DNA from: MedAcidi-G1 sp000817085
GTDB taxonomy: Bacteria > Actinomycetota > Acidimicrobiia > Acidimicrobiales > MedAcidi-G1
Direction of reading: 5' to 3'
Assembly (NCBI GenBank): GCA_045568635.1
Contig: JBJLAO010000001.1
Location: 248,001 to 312,000, forward strand
Length of the DNA: 64,000 nt
In this document: positions 1-15,798 of the stretch, in pieces
How the letters are laid out: every line of letters begins with the position of its first letter
Numbering within the stretch: position 1 is the stretch's first letter
Position numbers and translations under genes: made by a program
Notes under the pieces: model-generated
Seen by the model: the letters and a program-made list of their open reading frames with translations, nothing else
Told to the model about the DNA's origin: nothing
Database searches by the model: none

Positions 1-512
1 AATACAATGCCTTTTATATCATCGTGCGTTGTGTCCAGTCCAAGGCATTGATGTATGGCGCAATGCTCACTATCGACTGGAATTAACTCTGCTCCCTCTG
101 TTGAGCGAAAACCTTGAATCAGAGGCCCGGCAGCGATCAAGGATTCCTTGTTTGCTAGTCCAAGTCTTTTTCCTGCCTTCAATGCAGCGATCGTAATAGG
201 GAGACCTGCGAATCCCACAACTCCGTTTATTACGACATCTGATATAGACGAAGAGTTTGCTAATGCTTCAGGGCCCGAAATTACATCGATTTTTGGAGGT
301 AGTTTCTGTCGAAGTTCTTTTTCTAACAGCGGATCAGAAATTGCTACCACCTTCGGTTTGTATTTTGTTGCTTGTTCAACCAAAAGTTCGACAGATTTAG
401 ACGCCCCCAAAGCAACCACTTCAAATTCTTCCGGATGATCCTGAATAATCTCAAGTGTCTGAGTTCCAATCGATCCCGTCGACCCCATTACGGCGACAGT
501 TATCGCTACCAT
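1..512 (-). CDS. dxr: 1-deoxy-D-xylulose 5-phosphate reductoisomerase, N-terminal part
   Basis: DXR reduces and rearranges DXP to MEP in the non-mevalonate isoprenoid pathway, using NADPH. The gene runs off the left edge, so only about 170 residues are visible. The ATG is at 510-512. The N-terminus carries the Rossmann motif GSTGSIGTQTL. Further on are the family blocks NGVVGFAGL, LANKESLIAAG and IPVDSEH, the last two lining the metal and substrate site. It lies 41 bases downstream of cdsA on the same strand, the usual frr-cdsA-dxr order. The C-terminal half is not visible. Confidence 0.95.
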   Translation of the reverse strand, partial: MVAITVAVMGSTGSIGTQTLEIIQDHPEEFEVVALGASKSVELLVEQATKYKPKVVAISDPLLEKELRQKLPPKIDVISGPEALANSSSISDVVINGVVGFAGLPITIAALKAGKRLGLANKESLIAAGPLIQGFRSTEGAELIPVDSEHCAIHQCLGLDTTHDDIKGIV

Positions 513-553
513 CTAGTAATTTTACCTGTTAAATCATCTATCGCTATATGAAA

Positions 554-1795
554 TCAAGTAGCGAAAAGATTTAACAAACGAGCTGTGAAGTAAGTCGCGG
601 GTAGAACAAACAGTAAGGCATCGAAACGATCAAGAAATCCGCCGTGTCCTGGCAATACGGAACCCATATCTTTTATTCCTAGGTCTCTTTTGAGCATGGA
701 CTCGCATAAATCGCCTAAAGGTGCTGCTAACGCACCTACTAGGCCAAGAACAAAAGCTGTTCCTAGGTCGCCAGGATCTTGACCAAAGGGAGTTATCTGA
801 CCTACGACAATCACTCCGGTAAGAAATGAAATAGCCATGCCACCTAGTAACCCTTCCATCGTTTTATTAGGACTGACTGAAGACAAAGGAGTTCTACCAA
901 TCAGTCTTCCTACCAGCAGTCCACCCGTGTCGTACCCGACAGTTATCAAAACGGCCGCTAAGAGCATCCCTATTCCGTTTTCATCATTTAACATCAGACC
1001 GATAAAACAGCCAAGTAATCCTATGTAACCGACGCCGAATAAAGTAATAGATGTATTCGCTATAGGCATGTTGCGATCCACTCCAGTTAAATACCAGAGA
1101 AGTGTGAAAGTTACTGTCAACGCCAGAATAAGAGGTATTGCAGATTCAAATCTCCAATACGCTCCAAGATTTAATGCAGCGATAGATGCCATTCCTAACA
1201 AAGTCGCTGGCTGGTAACCCGCACGTCTTGCTGCTAGGAAAAACTCTGAACCCGCAAAAACAAGTAGGACCGTACTGAATACAAGAGTTGCTATAGCACC
1301 TATCATGCATACCGCTAAAAAAACCGCCCCAAGAGTTACTCCCGTAGCGAGTGCTTTTGACATGCTTCTACTTTGTGAACTTTGAGCTTGTATAGATGGC
1401 TGACTTGTCGGTTTAAAAATCGGAGGTACTTCTTCAATCTTTGTTTCTTCTGGGGGAATTACGGGCGGGTTAAACTCTCCGCTGAAGGGGTCACTCTCTG
1501 GGAGTTCTTCATCAAAAAAAATCGCTGCTGTAGCTTCATCTAAATCACCAACGGGCTGCTGCGACTCATGATCAATTAACACTTCATCAGACCATTTTGG
1601 TTTTTGATCAATTTCTGACCACAGATCATCATTTTGGCTTTTTTCAGCGGGTTCCTCGGTCCAATGAGGTAATTCTTCAGAAGAAGCACTTTCACCACCA
1701 AACACTGAACGACCCGGCTCTATAACATCTTCAGGAGTTTCAAGCCCAAGAATTCGAATCTCTTCAAATTCATCTGACCCTCTGTCATTTGCCAC
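554..1795 (-). CDS. cdsA: phosphatidate cytidylyltransferase with long acidic N-terminal extension
   Basis: CdsA makes CDP-diacylglycerol from phosphatidate and CTP at the membrane, the branch point for phospholipids. The C-terminal two thirds (about residues 145-413) are polytopic. They end in the family signature SMLKRDLGIKD followed by PGHGGFLDRFD. The first roughly 140 residues are hydrophilic and rich in Glu, Asp and Pro with no recognised domain. The family is usually about 260-300 residues, so the extension explains the length. The gene follows frr by 25 bases. The extension could be a regulatory or docking tail; that is inference. Confidence 0.93.
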   Translation of the reverse strand: MANDRGSDEFEEIRILGLETPEDVIEPGRSVFGGESASSEELPHWTEEPAEKSQNDDLWSEIDQKPKWSDEVLIDHESQQPVGDLDEATAAIFFDEELPESDPFSGEFNPPVIPPEETKIEEVPPIFKPTSQPSIQAQSSQSRSMSKALATGVTLGAVFLAVCMIGAIATLVFSTVLLVFAGSEFFLAARRAGYQPATLLGMASIAALNLGAYWRFESAIPLILALTVTFTLLWYLTGVDRNMPIANTSITLFGVGYIGLLGCFIGLMLNDENGIGMLLAAVLITVGYDTGGLLVGRLIGRTPLSSVSPNKTMEGLLGGMAISFLTGVIVVGQITPFGQDPGDLGTAFVLGLVGALAAPLGDLCESMLKRDLGIKDMGSVLPGHGGFLDRFDALLFVLPATYFTARLLNLFAT

Positions 1796-1820
1796 AACTC
1801 ACCCCACTATCTTTTTAAAA

Positions 1821-2390
1821 CTACACATCTAACAACTCTTCTTCCTTAGAAGATCTTGATCTCTCAATCTCACTTTCATTCGAATGAATCAAATCATCAA
1901 GCTGAGAAGACAGCCACTTAACGTTGTCTTCAGAGACCCCACCATTACTCGCTAAATCATCTAAGTCTTTTCGCGAGTTTCGTCTGATTCCACGTAAACG
2001 ATTCTTTCCTTCTTCGGCCATACCATTAACCATTCGTACCAGATCTTGACGTCGTTCTTGTGTCAACTCAGGGAAAACCAATCTAATAGTCCGTCCGTCA
2101 GTGCTTGGAGTCAGCCCAAGGTCAGCTTTATTTAGACACCTTTCAATTGCCTCGACATTTCCCTGATCATGCGGAGTTATCAATAATTGTCGTGCCTCAG
2201 GAACAGAAAAAGAAGCTATCTCTTGCATGGGCATTTCTACGCCATAAGCCTCAACAGTTAAACGTTCTACAATAGATGAAGAAGCTCTACCCGTTCGGAC
2301 TGTTCCAAACTCGCGACGGACATGAGTTACAGATTCAAGCATCTTTTCTTTTGCTTCATCCAGAATTATCTGGAGGAGTTCTTCGCTCAC
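1821..2390 (-). CDS. frr: ribosome recycling factor
   Basis: RRF splits post-termination ribosomes together with EF-G. At 189 residues it is close to the family's usual 185. The helical hallmark RTGRASSSIVERLTVEAYG and the C-terminal EERRQDLVR-like and RGIRRNSRKDLD segments of the three-helix bundle are all present. It starts 15 bases after pyrH ends, in the conserved rpsB-tsf-pyrH-frr-cdsA run, so it is probably cotranscribed with them. Nothing is unusual in the sequence. Confidence 0.97.
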   Translation of the reverse strand: MSEELLQIILDEAKEKMLESVTHVRREFGTVRTGRASSSIVERLTVEAYGVEMPMQEIASFSVPEARQLLITPHDQGNVEAIERCLNKADLGLTPSTDGRTIRLVFPELTQERRQDLVRMVNGMAEEGKNRLRGIRRNSRKDLDDLASNGGVSEDNVKWLSSQLDDLIHSNESEIERSRSSKEEELLDV

Positions 2391-2405
2391 CGCTACCTCT
2401 TTCCC

Positions 2406-3161
2406 TTAAGAGACTAGTGTACCTACGGTGTCCCCAGCGAGTATTGACCTAACATTACCAGCTTGCATTAAATCGAACATAACGATCGGAAGGTCGTTAT
2501 CCATGCAAAGAGTTATCGCAGTTGCATCCATAGCTTGTAGACCTTTTTGAATAACTTCTAAATGCGAAACCTCTGCCAACAAAGTAGCAGAAGGATCGAT
2601 TTTAGGATCAGCGGTATAAATTCCTCCGGTTCCTGAATGGGTTCCTTTCAACACAACGCCAGCTTCTATTTCTACGGCACGCAATGCAGCAGTTGTATCT
2701 GTAGTGAAGAAAGGATTACCTGTTCCTCCTGCAAAAATTACCACTCTCCCCTTTTCTAAATGTCGAGTAGCTTTTCGTCGAATGTATGGCTCAGCTATCT
2801 GGGCCATATGTACAGCTGTTTGAACACGGGTTGGTTGACCTAATTGTTCAAGTGTGTCCTGTAGAGCAAGTGCGTTAATTACAGTAGCCAGCATTCCCAT
2901 ATAGTCAGCTTGGGCTCTGTCCATACCCGCTCCAGCTCCGGCCATTCCGCGCCAAATATTTCCACCACCGACTACTATCGCTATATCAACTTCGTATTCG
3001 GATCTAACCTGAAAAATTTCTTCAGCGATTACACCGACAATGTCGCCATCAATTCCAAATCCCGCATTACCTGCAAAAGCCTCACCGGAAACCTTTAAAA
3101 CAATTCGATCCCATTTAGCTTTTTTGCCCTTAGATGACTGATTAGATCCAGAAGGTTCCAC
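2406..3161 (-). CDS. pyrH: UMP kinase
   Basis: PyrH phosphorylates UMP to UDP. It belongs to the hexameric amino acid kinase fold. Visible motifs are the KVSGEAFAG phosphate loop near residue 23, VVGGGNIWRG in the UMP site, FAGGTGNPFFTTDTTA, and a nucleotide loop reading GIYTADPKIDPSA. A short Ser/Lys-rich head of about 20 residues precedes the domain. The gene begins two bases after the tsf stop, so translational coupling is likely. Confidence 0.97.
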   Translation of the reverse strand: MEPSGSNQSSKGKKAKWDRIVLKVSGEAFAGNAGFGIDGDIVGVIAEEIFQVRSEYEVDIAIVVGGGNIWRGMAGAGAGMDRAQADYMGMLATVINALALQDTLEQLGQPTRVQTAVHMAQIAEPYIRRKATRHLEKGRVVIFAGGTGNPFFTTDTTAALRAVEIEAGVVLKGTHSGTGGIYTADPKIDPSATLLAEVSHLEVIQKGLQAMDATAITLCMDNDLPIVMFDLMQAGNVRSILAGDTVGTLVS

Positions 3162-3163
3162 AG

Positions 3164-3955
3164 TTAATCACCGATAAAGGCTTGCTCAAATCTAGCTATC
3201 TGGCCTTCTCCGATTGTTTCTTGAACAGTTGTCTTATCACCATGAAGACCTTGCTCTAATAGAACTGATTCCTTGTACCAAGCAGTCAGTCTGCCTTCAA
3301 CAATCTTCTCCCATGCTTGTTCTGGTTTACCCTCTGCTTTTGTAATTTCCAGTAGAGAAGTCCGTTCCTGTTCTACTAGATCTTTTGAAACTTCTTCTCT
3401 GTCAAGAGCAGTTGGCTTAGCGAAAGCAATATGAAGTGCCACTTGGTGAAGTGTCTCCTGATCGACCCCAGATCCTTGTACTAAAACTCCGTTAACTCCT
3501 CGCCCATCTTGCACATGGAGATACGTATCTACCAGATGGTTGTCCTTACCTTCGACTAGTGTGACTTTTCCAACCGAAACGTTTTCTTTTATCGATAGTC
3601 GGACATCGTCGATAACTTCGGATCTGGCTTCAATTGCTTGTTCGCCTTCTTGCAAAACTGCTTCAGCAAGATTATTAACTAGTTCTACGAAACCATCGGA
3701 CTTTGCCGAGAAGTCAGTTTCACAGCATAAATGGACCATTGCAGCTTTATTACCATCTGTCGCTATGGCAACAGCTCCCTCGCTATTATCTCGATCTGAT
3801 CGAGAAGCAGCCTTAGCTAATCCCTTTTCTCTCAGAGCTTGAGCTGCGGCTTCTGCATCTCCATCGTTATCAACCAGAGCTTTTTTCGCGTCCATCATTC
3901 CAGCGCCTGTTAAGTCGCGGAGTTCTTTTACATCTTTTGCAGTTACTTCAGCCAT
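3164..3955 (-). CDS. tsf: elongation factor Ts
   Basis: EF-Ts exchanges GDP for GTP on EF-Tu. The start was set at the ATG at 3953-3955, giving MAEVTAKDVKELRDLTGAGM, the canonical family N-terminus. A longer in-frame start at 3988 would add eleven residues with no family match. With this choice the ORF is 263 residues and overlaps the rpsB stop by eight bases (ATGGCTGA), a coupling arrangement. The UBA-like N-terminal helices, the GAGMMDAKKAL block and the CCETDFSAKSDGFV core block are all present. Confidence 0.96.
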   Translation of the reverse strand: MAEVTAKDVKELRDLTGAGMMDAKKALVDNDGDAEAAAQALREKGLAKAASRSDRDNSEGAVAIATDGNKAAMVHLCCETDFSAKSDGFVELVNNLAEAVLQEGEQAIEARSEVIDDVRLSIKENVSVGKVTLVEGKDNHLVDTYLHVQDGRGVNGVLVQGSGVDQETLHQVALHIAFAKPTALDREEVSKDLVEQERTSLLEITKAEGKPEQAWEKIVEGRLTAWYKESVLLEQGLHGDKTTVQETIGEGQIARFEQAFIGD

Positions 3956-4952
3956 TCTGAGATCCTTCATCCTCTGCCAGTGGTTCATCTACTGGTTCAT
4001 CTACTGGTTCATCTACTGGTTCATCTACTGGTTCAGCTACTGGTTCAGCTACTGGTTCAGCTACTGGTTCAGCTACTGGTTCAGCTACTGGTTCAGCTAC
4101 AGGTTCAGCTACTGAAGCGCTATCGCGTTCGTCATCCGAGTTTTCTTGAGAGATTCTCTTCTCTCTCTCAGTTTCAGCAATGGCCGCCTCTTCACGAGCT
4201 TTAGCTTGTTCCGCTGCTTTCTCTTCTGCATCAAGCGAAGGAGTTTCAGGTTTTTTTGAACGTGAGTTATGTATATGCCTACCCTCTTCAACAGCTTCTG
4301 AAATCATGTGACACATCAGTTGGCTAGAACGAATTGCATCATCATTTCCTGGGATCGCATGGTGAATAACATCTGGATTGCAATCAGTGTCGACAATAGC
4401 AATAACAGGTATACCCAGCTTGTTTGCTTCAGTGACGGCTATATGTTCCCTTATCGTATCTATAACGAAAACTGCATCCGGAAGTCGTGCCATATCTTTT
4501 ATACCGGTTAGGTTACGCTCAAGTTTTTCAAGCTCACGAGTTAACATTAAAGCTTCTTTTTTGATCATCGCATCAAACTCACCTGATTCTCTCATGCGCT
4601 GATATTCCTGCATTTTGCTGACTCTTTTAGAGATTGTTTGGAAATTGGTTAACATTCCTCCAAGCCAACGTTGGTTTACGTAAGGCATGCCGCATTTGTT
4701 CGCATACGACTCAATCGCCCCTTGAGCTTGCCTTTTTGTGCCAACCAGTAACACTGTTCCTCCATTTGCGACTAGATCGCGTGTAAAGGTATACGCCTGT
4801 TCGACGCGTTCCAGAGTCTGGTTTAGATCTATTACATAGATACCGGATCTTTCACCATGGATGAAACGCTGCATTCTAGGATCCCAGCGTTGTGTCTGAT
4901 GCCCGAAATGCACACCGGCTTCGAGCAATTGTTTCATTGTTACGACTGCCAT
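3948..4952 (-). CDS. rpsB: 30S ribosomal protein S2 with repetitive acidic tail
   Basis: S2 binds the back of the small subunit between head and body. Residues 1 to about 225 are a normal S2 (GVHFGHQTQRWDPRM, NQRWLGGMLTNF, PGNDDAIRSSQ). Residues after about 230 form a charged Ala/Glu linker, then a tandem VAEP/VDEP tail that takes the protein to 334 residues, roughly 70-100 more than a typical S2. The ATG has an AAGGA ribosome site eight bases upstream. Actinobacterial S2 tails vary in length, but a perfect four-residue repeat is notable. It heads the rpsB-tsf-pyrH-frr-cdsA-dxr run. Confidence 0.96.
   Translation of the reverse strand: MAVVTMKQLLEAGVHFGHQTQRWDPRMQRFIHGERSGIYVIDLNQTLERVEQAYTFTRDLVANGGTVLLVGTKRQAQGAIESYANKCGMPYVNQRWLGGMLTNFQTISKRVSKMQEYQRMRESGEFDAMIKKEALMLTRELEKLERNLTGIKDMARLPDAVFVIDTIREHIAVTEANKLGIPVIAIVDTDCNPDVIHHAIPGNDDAIRSSQLMCHMISEAVEEGRHIHNSRSKKPETPSLDAEEKAAEQAKAREEAAIAETEREKRISQENSDDERDSASVAEPVAEPVAEPVAEPVAEPVAEPVAEPVDEPVDEPVDEPVDEPLAEDEGSQNG
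3981..4112 (-). repeat. 12-bp tandem repeat inside rpsB (11 units)
   Basis: Eleven in-frame 12-base units encode VAEP seven times and then VDEP four times. The two unit types differ at essentially one codon (GCT or GAT). They are otherwise nearly identical at the DNA level, which points to recent slippage or unequal recombination rather than old conserved sequence. Confidence 0.95.
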
Positions 4953-5115
4953 GTCGTCATTCCTTTCCCAACGGTTTAGCTGACCTCTGCCAAGCGCTTA
5001 AGCGACCGTGGGCAGGCAGAGATGAAAATTTTTACCTATTAATCAGGCTTTGAAACTCTACCCCGTGTTCGAATCGAACACTATGGGCATAGGTTATTTT
5101 GTGTATTTGAAATAT
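4953..5115 (-). promoter_or_regulatory. rpsB leader region with palindromes
   Basis: This 163-base gap lies between the lipoprotein gene and rpsB. It holds a seven-base stem (4985-4991 with 5015-5021) enclosing a perfect ten-base palindrome cgcttaagcg (4995-5004). Further upstream is a 17-base inverted repeat gtgttcgaatcgaacac (5065-5081). The stem nearest the gene could be an S2 autoregulatory leader. The upstream palindrome could be an operator or the terminator stem of the preceding gene. No convincing sigma-70 promoter was picked out by eye. Confidence 0.45.
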
Positions 5116-5817
5116 TTATGAAATCACGCAATCATCGTTACGAAGTGTTCCATCTACATAAATGCTGCTACACCAGAAAGACCTACGCTCTACCATTTGA
5201 TCAGCGAGAGCACCGCTCATGTTTACTGACTTTAGATCAGCTTCCATAAGGACTGCTGCTGTTAAATCCGCCCGCATCAATTGTGCATGAGACAAATTCG
5301 TTCTGAAGAAAAGTGCTCCTGGTGCTTTTGCATCATTGAGACTTGCACCAGCAAGATTAGTATTTGAAAGAGCTGCTCCAGAGAGGTTTGCTCCGTCAAA
5401 GTTTGCCCCAGCAAGCATTGTTCCATTTAAGAGTGCACCTTCAAGGTTAGCCCCAGAAAAGTTAATACCAGGAAGGATCATTCCAGCTAAGTTTTCTCCT
5501 GCCATGTCCACATCTGAACAATCGGCATTCGGAGCAACATAACAGGTCTTCTTTGCTTCTACTGCTGCTTCTTCAGCTGCTGCTTCCTCTGCTTCTTCTG
5601 CTGCTGCTGCTTCTTCAGCTGCTGCTTCCTCTGCTTCTTCAACTTTCTTTTGCTCAGTCGCTTCAGCTTCTGCTGTTTCAGTTGCTTCGGCTTTATCTGC
5701 AGCCTGTGGTGTTTGCTCATCATCACCACCACCTCCGCATGCGCCGACGACAAGCGCAAGGACGAGAATCCCTAAAGCAACCGCCTTTCCTTGTCGTCGA
5801 CCCATTTGGATTTTCAT
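5116..5817 (-). CDS. pentapeptide-repeat lipoprotein
   Basis: This is a secreted, lipid-anchored protein of unknown role. The ATG at 5815-5817 was chosen because AGGAG lies six to seven bases upstream; an upstream in-frame start at 5865 adds sixteen polar residues before the signal. The signal has Arg-Arg, a hydrophobic stretch and the lipobox VGAC (Cys27). Residues about 30-90 are an Ala/Glu-rich, coiled-coil-like linker. Residues about 100-205 are consecutive pentapeptides of the A(N/D)LxG type (FSGANLEGALLNG), expected to fold as a right-handed beta-helix. Two cysteines near the C-terminus may form a disulfide. It follows the giant secreted protein gene closely and shares its Ala/Glu composition. 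Confidence 0.85.
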   Translation of the reverse strand: MKIQMGRRQGKAVALGILVLALVVGACGGGGDDEQTPQAADKAEATETAEAEATEQKKVEEAEEAAAEEAAAAEEAEEAAAEEAAVEAKKTCYVAPNADCSDVDMAGENLAGMILPGINFSGANLEGALLNGTMLAGANFDGANLSGAALSNTNLAGASLNDAKAPGALFFRTNLSHAQLMRADLTAAVLMEADLKSVNMSGALADQMVERRSFWCSSIYVDGTLRNDDCVIS

Positions 5818-5867
5818 TTTTTCTCCTGTTGTAGTTTCGTTATCAATTTTTTCCATGTCAGCCACCC

Positions 5868-13637
<7,770 letters not shown>

Positions 13638-13649
13638 TTCTTTACCTCC

Positions 13650-13665
13650 GGCTCGGGCGTGAGCC
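13650..13665 (-). promoter_or_regulatory. hairpin abutting the ribosome site of the giant gene
   Basis: On the minus strand, ggctc and gagcc pair around a six-base loop immediately before the GGAGG of the giant secreted protein. A stem this close to the ribosome site could modulate initiation. It is a short stem and could be chance. Confidence 0.35.
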
Positions 13666-13786
13666 AAAATATGAGACCCATGGGCTTGAGTCTGTTTCTA
13701 TATAGATGTATTGAACATTAACGCCTATTTCGCGATTGTCTAACATCACTTGTAAAAAAAATCTTATTTTCAAGTAATACTTAGTT

Positions 13787-13897
13787 ATGGGTTTTGATCC
13801 AAATAGACCTTTCAAGAAAAGACCCTCTGATTGGTTATTCGTTTTTGCTGGTCTTTGTGTAGCTCTTTTGCTCATTTTGTGGGCTTTGCTGGGTTAA
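13787..13897 (+). CDS. 36-residue small membrane protein
   Basis: An ATG-started ORF of 37 codons including the stop has a basic, Pro-rich head (MGFDPNRPFKKRPSDW) and a single hydrophobic segment (about residues 17-35), ending in LLG. This is the layout of an N-in, single-pass small protein. It is divergent from the giant gene and followed after three bases by the next small gene, so the two are likely cotranscribed. I do not recognise a named family. Its compositional sense and operon position support it being real. Confidence 0.6.
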   Translation: MGFDPNRPFKKRPSDWLFVFAGLCVALLLILWALLG

Positions 13898-13900
13898 TAG

Positions 13901-14095
13901 ATGGAGAACCCTGAGGTTTTTGGTGAGTTAGAAGTTCGTTTTATTCAGCCTTATCAAGCTAAAAAAATATACGACTGTCCTGGCTGTAATCGCTCAATCG
14001 ATAAGGGGTTAGGACATGTTGTTGTTGTACCAGTTGAGTCTCCAGATCTTCGGAGACATTGGCACAGAGGTTGCTGGGACGGCAGAAGAAAATAG
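13901..14095 (+). CDS. small CxxC/HxH protein conserved in actinobacteria
   Basis: This 64-residue protein contains YDCPGCNRSI followed by GHVVVVPVES and RRHWHRGCW. It resembles short actinobacterial proteins, often auto-labelled ATP/GTP-binding, that share a YRCPGC...HVV...RRHWH..CW pattern. Two CxxC cysteines plus His and Cys downstream could bind one zinc ion. No catalytic domain is visible and the role is unknown. It is cotranscribed with the 36-residue membrane protein, and its end lies seven bases from the convergent rplS stop. Confidence 0.8.
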   Translation: MENPEVFGELEVRFIQPYQAKKIYDCPGCNRSIDKGLGHVVVVPVESPDLRRHWHRGCWDGRRK

Positions 14096-14102
14096 GAATT
14101 TA

Positions 14103-14450
14103 TTAGTCTTCGCGTTTTTCACGAATTTTGGCTTTTTTACCTATTCGTTCTCGCAAGTAGTAGAGTTTTGCTCTTCTAACAGCACCTCGGCTGACTCTTT
14201 CAATTTTTTCAATTATTGGTGAATGCATTGGGAATGTTCTTTCTACGCCAACACCAAAACTTAATTTCCTGACGGTGAAGGACTCTCCAATCCCACTGCC
14301 CCTGCGAGATATGACTACACCTTCAAAAACCTGCACTCTTTCACGGTTTCCTTCAACTACTCGCACATGAACTTTTAACGTGTCTCCTGCGCCAAAATCT
14401 GGCAAGTCGTCACGTAGTGATGATTGATCTACTAGGTCGGTGGATTTCAT
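14103..14450 (-). CDS. rplS: 50S ribosomal protein L19
   Basis: L19 sits at the subunit interface. At 115 residues it has the usual length. It shows GDTLKVHVRVVEGNRERVQVFEG near residues 22-44 in pieces, GIGESFTVRKLSFGVGVERTFP, and the basic C-terminus RRAKLYYLRERIGKKAKI. It is the last gene of the rpsP-khpA-rimM-trmD-rplS run. A 100-base gap with two hairpins precedes it. Confidence 0.97.
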   Translation of the reverse strand: MKSTDLVDQSSLRDDLPDFGAGDTLKVHVRVVEGNRERVQVFEGVVISRRGSGIGESFTVRKLSFGVGVERTFPMHSPIIEKIERVSRGAVRRAKLYYLRERIGKKAKIREKRED

Positions 14451-14473
14451 TTTAGATTCCTGTAAGAGGTTAT

Positions 14474-14506
14474 GGTTCGTTTTCGAACCGACTCTAAAGC
14501 ATAGAG
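14474..14506 (-). promoter_or_regulatory. two-hairpin leader upstream of rplS
   Basis: In the trmD-rplS gap, ggttcg and cgaacc pair around a four-base loop (14474-14489), and ctcta pairs with tagag (14492-14506). Tandem stems just upstream of L19 fit an L19-type autoregulatory leader, though they do not match a specific published consensus that I can verify by eye. Confidence 0.45.
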
Positions 14507-14550
14507 GCTTAGCACCTGTGCGCCCACCAAAGATTTGTTAAAGACCTAAA

Positions 14551-15270
14551 TTAAAATCCATATTCTTCGAGGAGTTTCTTATCTTCCTCACTCAGGCCAC
14601 CTCTTGTTTCTATGAGATCAGGTCTTAAAGAAAGAGTTTTCGCAAGAGAGGCAGCTTTTCTCCATCTTTCTATTTTGCCATGATCACCTGATAGCAAAAT
14701 TTCAGGGACTTCGAGATCTCGAAAGTTTGATGGTCGTGTGAATTGTGGATATTCGAGAAGCCCATCGCTGAATGACTCCTCTTTAGTTGAAGACTCATTG
14801 CCGAGCACACCTGGTTGAAGTCTTGCAACTGTTTCAATAACAGTTAAAGCTGCCAGTTCGCCTCCTGCTAAAACAAAATCGCCTATAGATATTTCATCAT
14901 CGCAAAGATCAGTTCTTATTCGTTCATCGACTCCTTCGTAACGTCCACAGAGAAGTGAAAAACCTTCTAGGTCCGAAAGTTCATTTGCTAATCTTTGATC
15001 GAACTTTCTTCCGGACGGTCCTAAAAGTATTAAAGGACGTTGTGGGTTTACTTCCTCAACGGCTTTAAAAACAGGTTCTGGCATTAGCACCATTCCTGCT
15101 CCACCTCCAAAGGGTGGGTCATCAATAGTTCTGTGTTTATCTGAAGTAGCCAATCGAAGATCATGAACTGAAACTTCTAAAATTCCACTTTCAATTGAAC
15201 GACCTAAAATACTTTGATTAATGTAACCAGTAACCATTTCTGGAAAAATACTGAAAACATCAACTTTCAT
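14551..15270 (-). CDS. trmD: tRNA (guanine37-N1) methyltransferase
   Basis: TrmD methylates G37 next to the anticodon using SAM and prevents +1 frameshifting. The 239 residues include the N-terminal FSIFPEMVTGYINQSILGRS, the knot segment LLCGRYEGVDERI and the SAM-side loop GDFVLAGGELAALTVIE. These are the family's trefoil-knot motifs. The start overlaps the rimM end by eleven bases. Confidence 0.97.
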   Translation of the reverse strand: MKVDVFSIFPEMVTGYINQSILGRSIESGILEVSVHDLRLATSDKHRTIDDPPFGGGAGMVLMPEPVFKAVEEVNPQRPLILLGPSGRKFDQRLANELSDLEGFSLLCGRYEGVDERIRTDLCDDEISIGDFVLAGGELAALTVIETVARLQPGVLGNESSTKEESFSDGLLEYPQFTRPSNFRDLEVPEILLSGDHGKIERWRKAASLAKTLSLRPDLIETRGGLSEEDKKLLEEYGF

Positions 15271-15790
15271 TTTTGTTTACCTCATCTGAAGTCTCTTGGT
15301 CCTCTTGGAAAAACAGTCCTTCAGGTGTCGTTACAAAAATACTTTTACCTGCCTCATAACTTTCCAAAAAATTTAAAGGGACTAAATTTCCATCTTCGAG
15401 TTCAAGCAAATCACTTGCAGGATTATGAACCACTGATGCGACTATTCCTCTGTTGATGCCTTTCTGGTCTATTACCTCGGCTCCGACTAGATCATGCACC
15501 CAGATTGTTTCATCTCTGATAGGGGCAGCGAAGAGAGTTTCGCCTCTTAGCTCATCAGCTTTTTCACGATTTTCTATTCCTTCGAAATGAACAATGAACT
15601 TTTTTTGGTGTGGTCGACTTGTTCTTACGTTTAGTTTCAATTTTTTCGTACTTATAACAGAGCCTGGATCAAGTCTCTCAATCCGATTAGTGGACAAGCC
15701 AACTATCAACTCCCCACTTAACCCATGTGGTTTAAGTATTTTTCCGATTTCTAGCAGAACCGGATTATTGTCATCCGGCTTTTCGGTCAT
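15260..15790 (-). CDS. rimM: 16S rRNA processing protein RimM
   Basis: RimM helps mature the 30S head by binding S19. The ATG at 15788-15790 (MTEKPDDNNP) is preferred over a TTG at 15802 that would overlap khpA. The protein is then 176 residues. The N-terminal beta-barrel carries IGKILKPHGLSGELIV. The C-terminal PRC-like barrel holds GAEVIDQKGINRGIVASV and VPLNFLESYE. It is in the standard rpsP-khpA-rimM-trmD order. Confidence 0.95.
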   Translation of the reverse strand: MTEKPDDNNPVLLEIGKILKPHGLSGELIVGLSTNRIERLDPGSVISTKKLKLNVRTSRPHQKKFIVHFEGIENREKADELRGETLFAAPIRDETIWVHDLVGAEVIDQKGINRGIVASVVHNPASDLLELEDGNLVPLNFLESYEAGKSIFVTTPEGLFFQEDQETSDEVNKNES

Positions 15791-15798
15791 ACGTCTAG

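Noticed and set aside
148..438. Plus-strand ORF at the left edge
   Set aside because: It lies wholly within dxr, whose reading frame has clear family motifs.
3980..4204. Plus-strand ORF over the rpsB tail
   Set aside because: It consists of a Leu/Val repeat opposite a well-supported ribosomal protein.
5065..5081. T-loop-like motif (gttcgaatc) suggesting a tRNA
   Set aside because: No acceptor, D or anticodon arms fit around it; the element is a plain palindrome.
5065..5081. LexA SOS box
   Set aside because: Actinobacterial boxes read GAAC-n4-GTTC; here the half-sites are in the opposite order (GTTC then GAAC) and the downstream gene is ribosomal.
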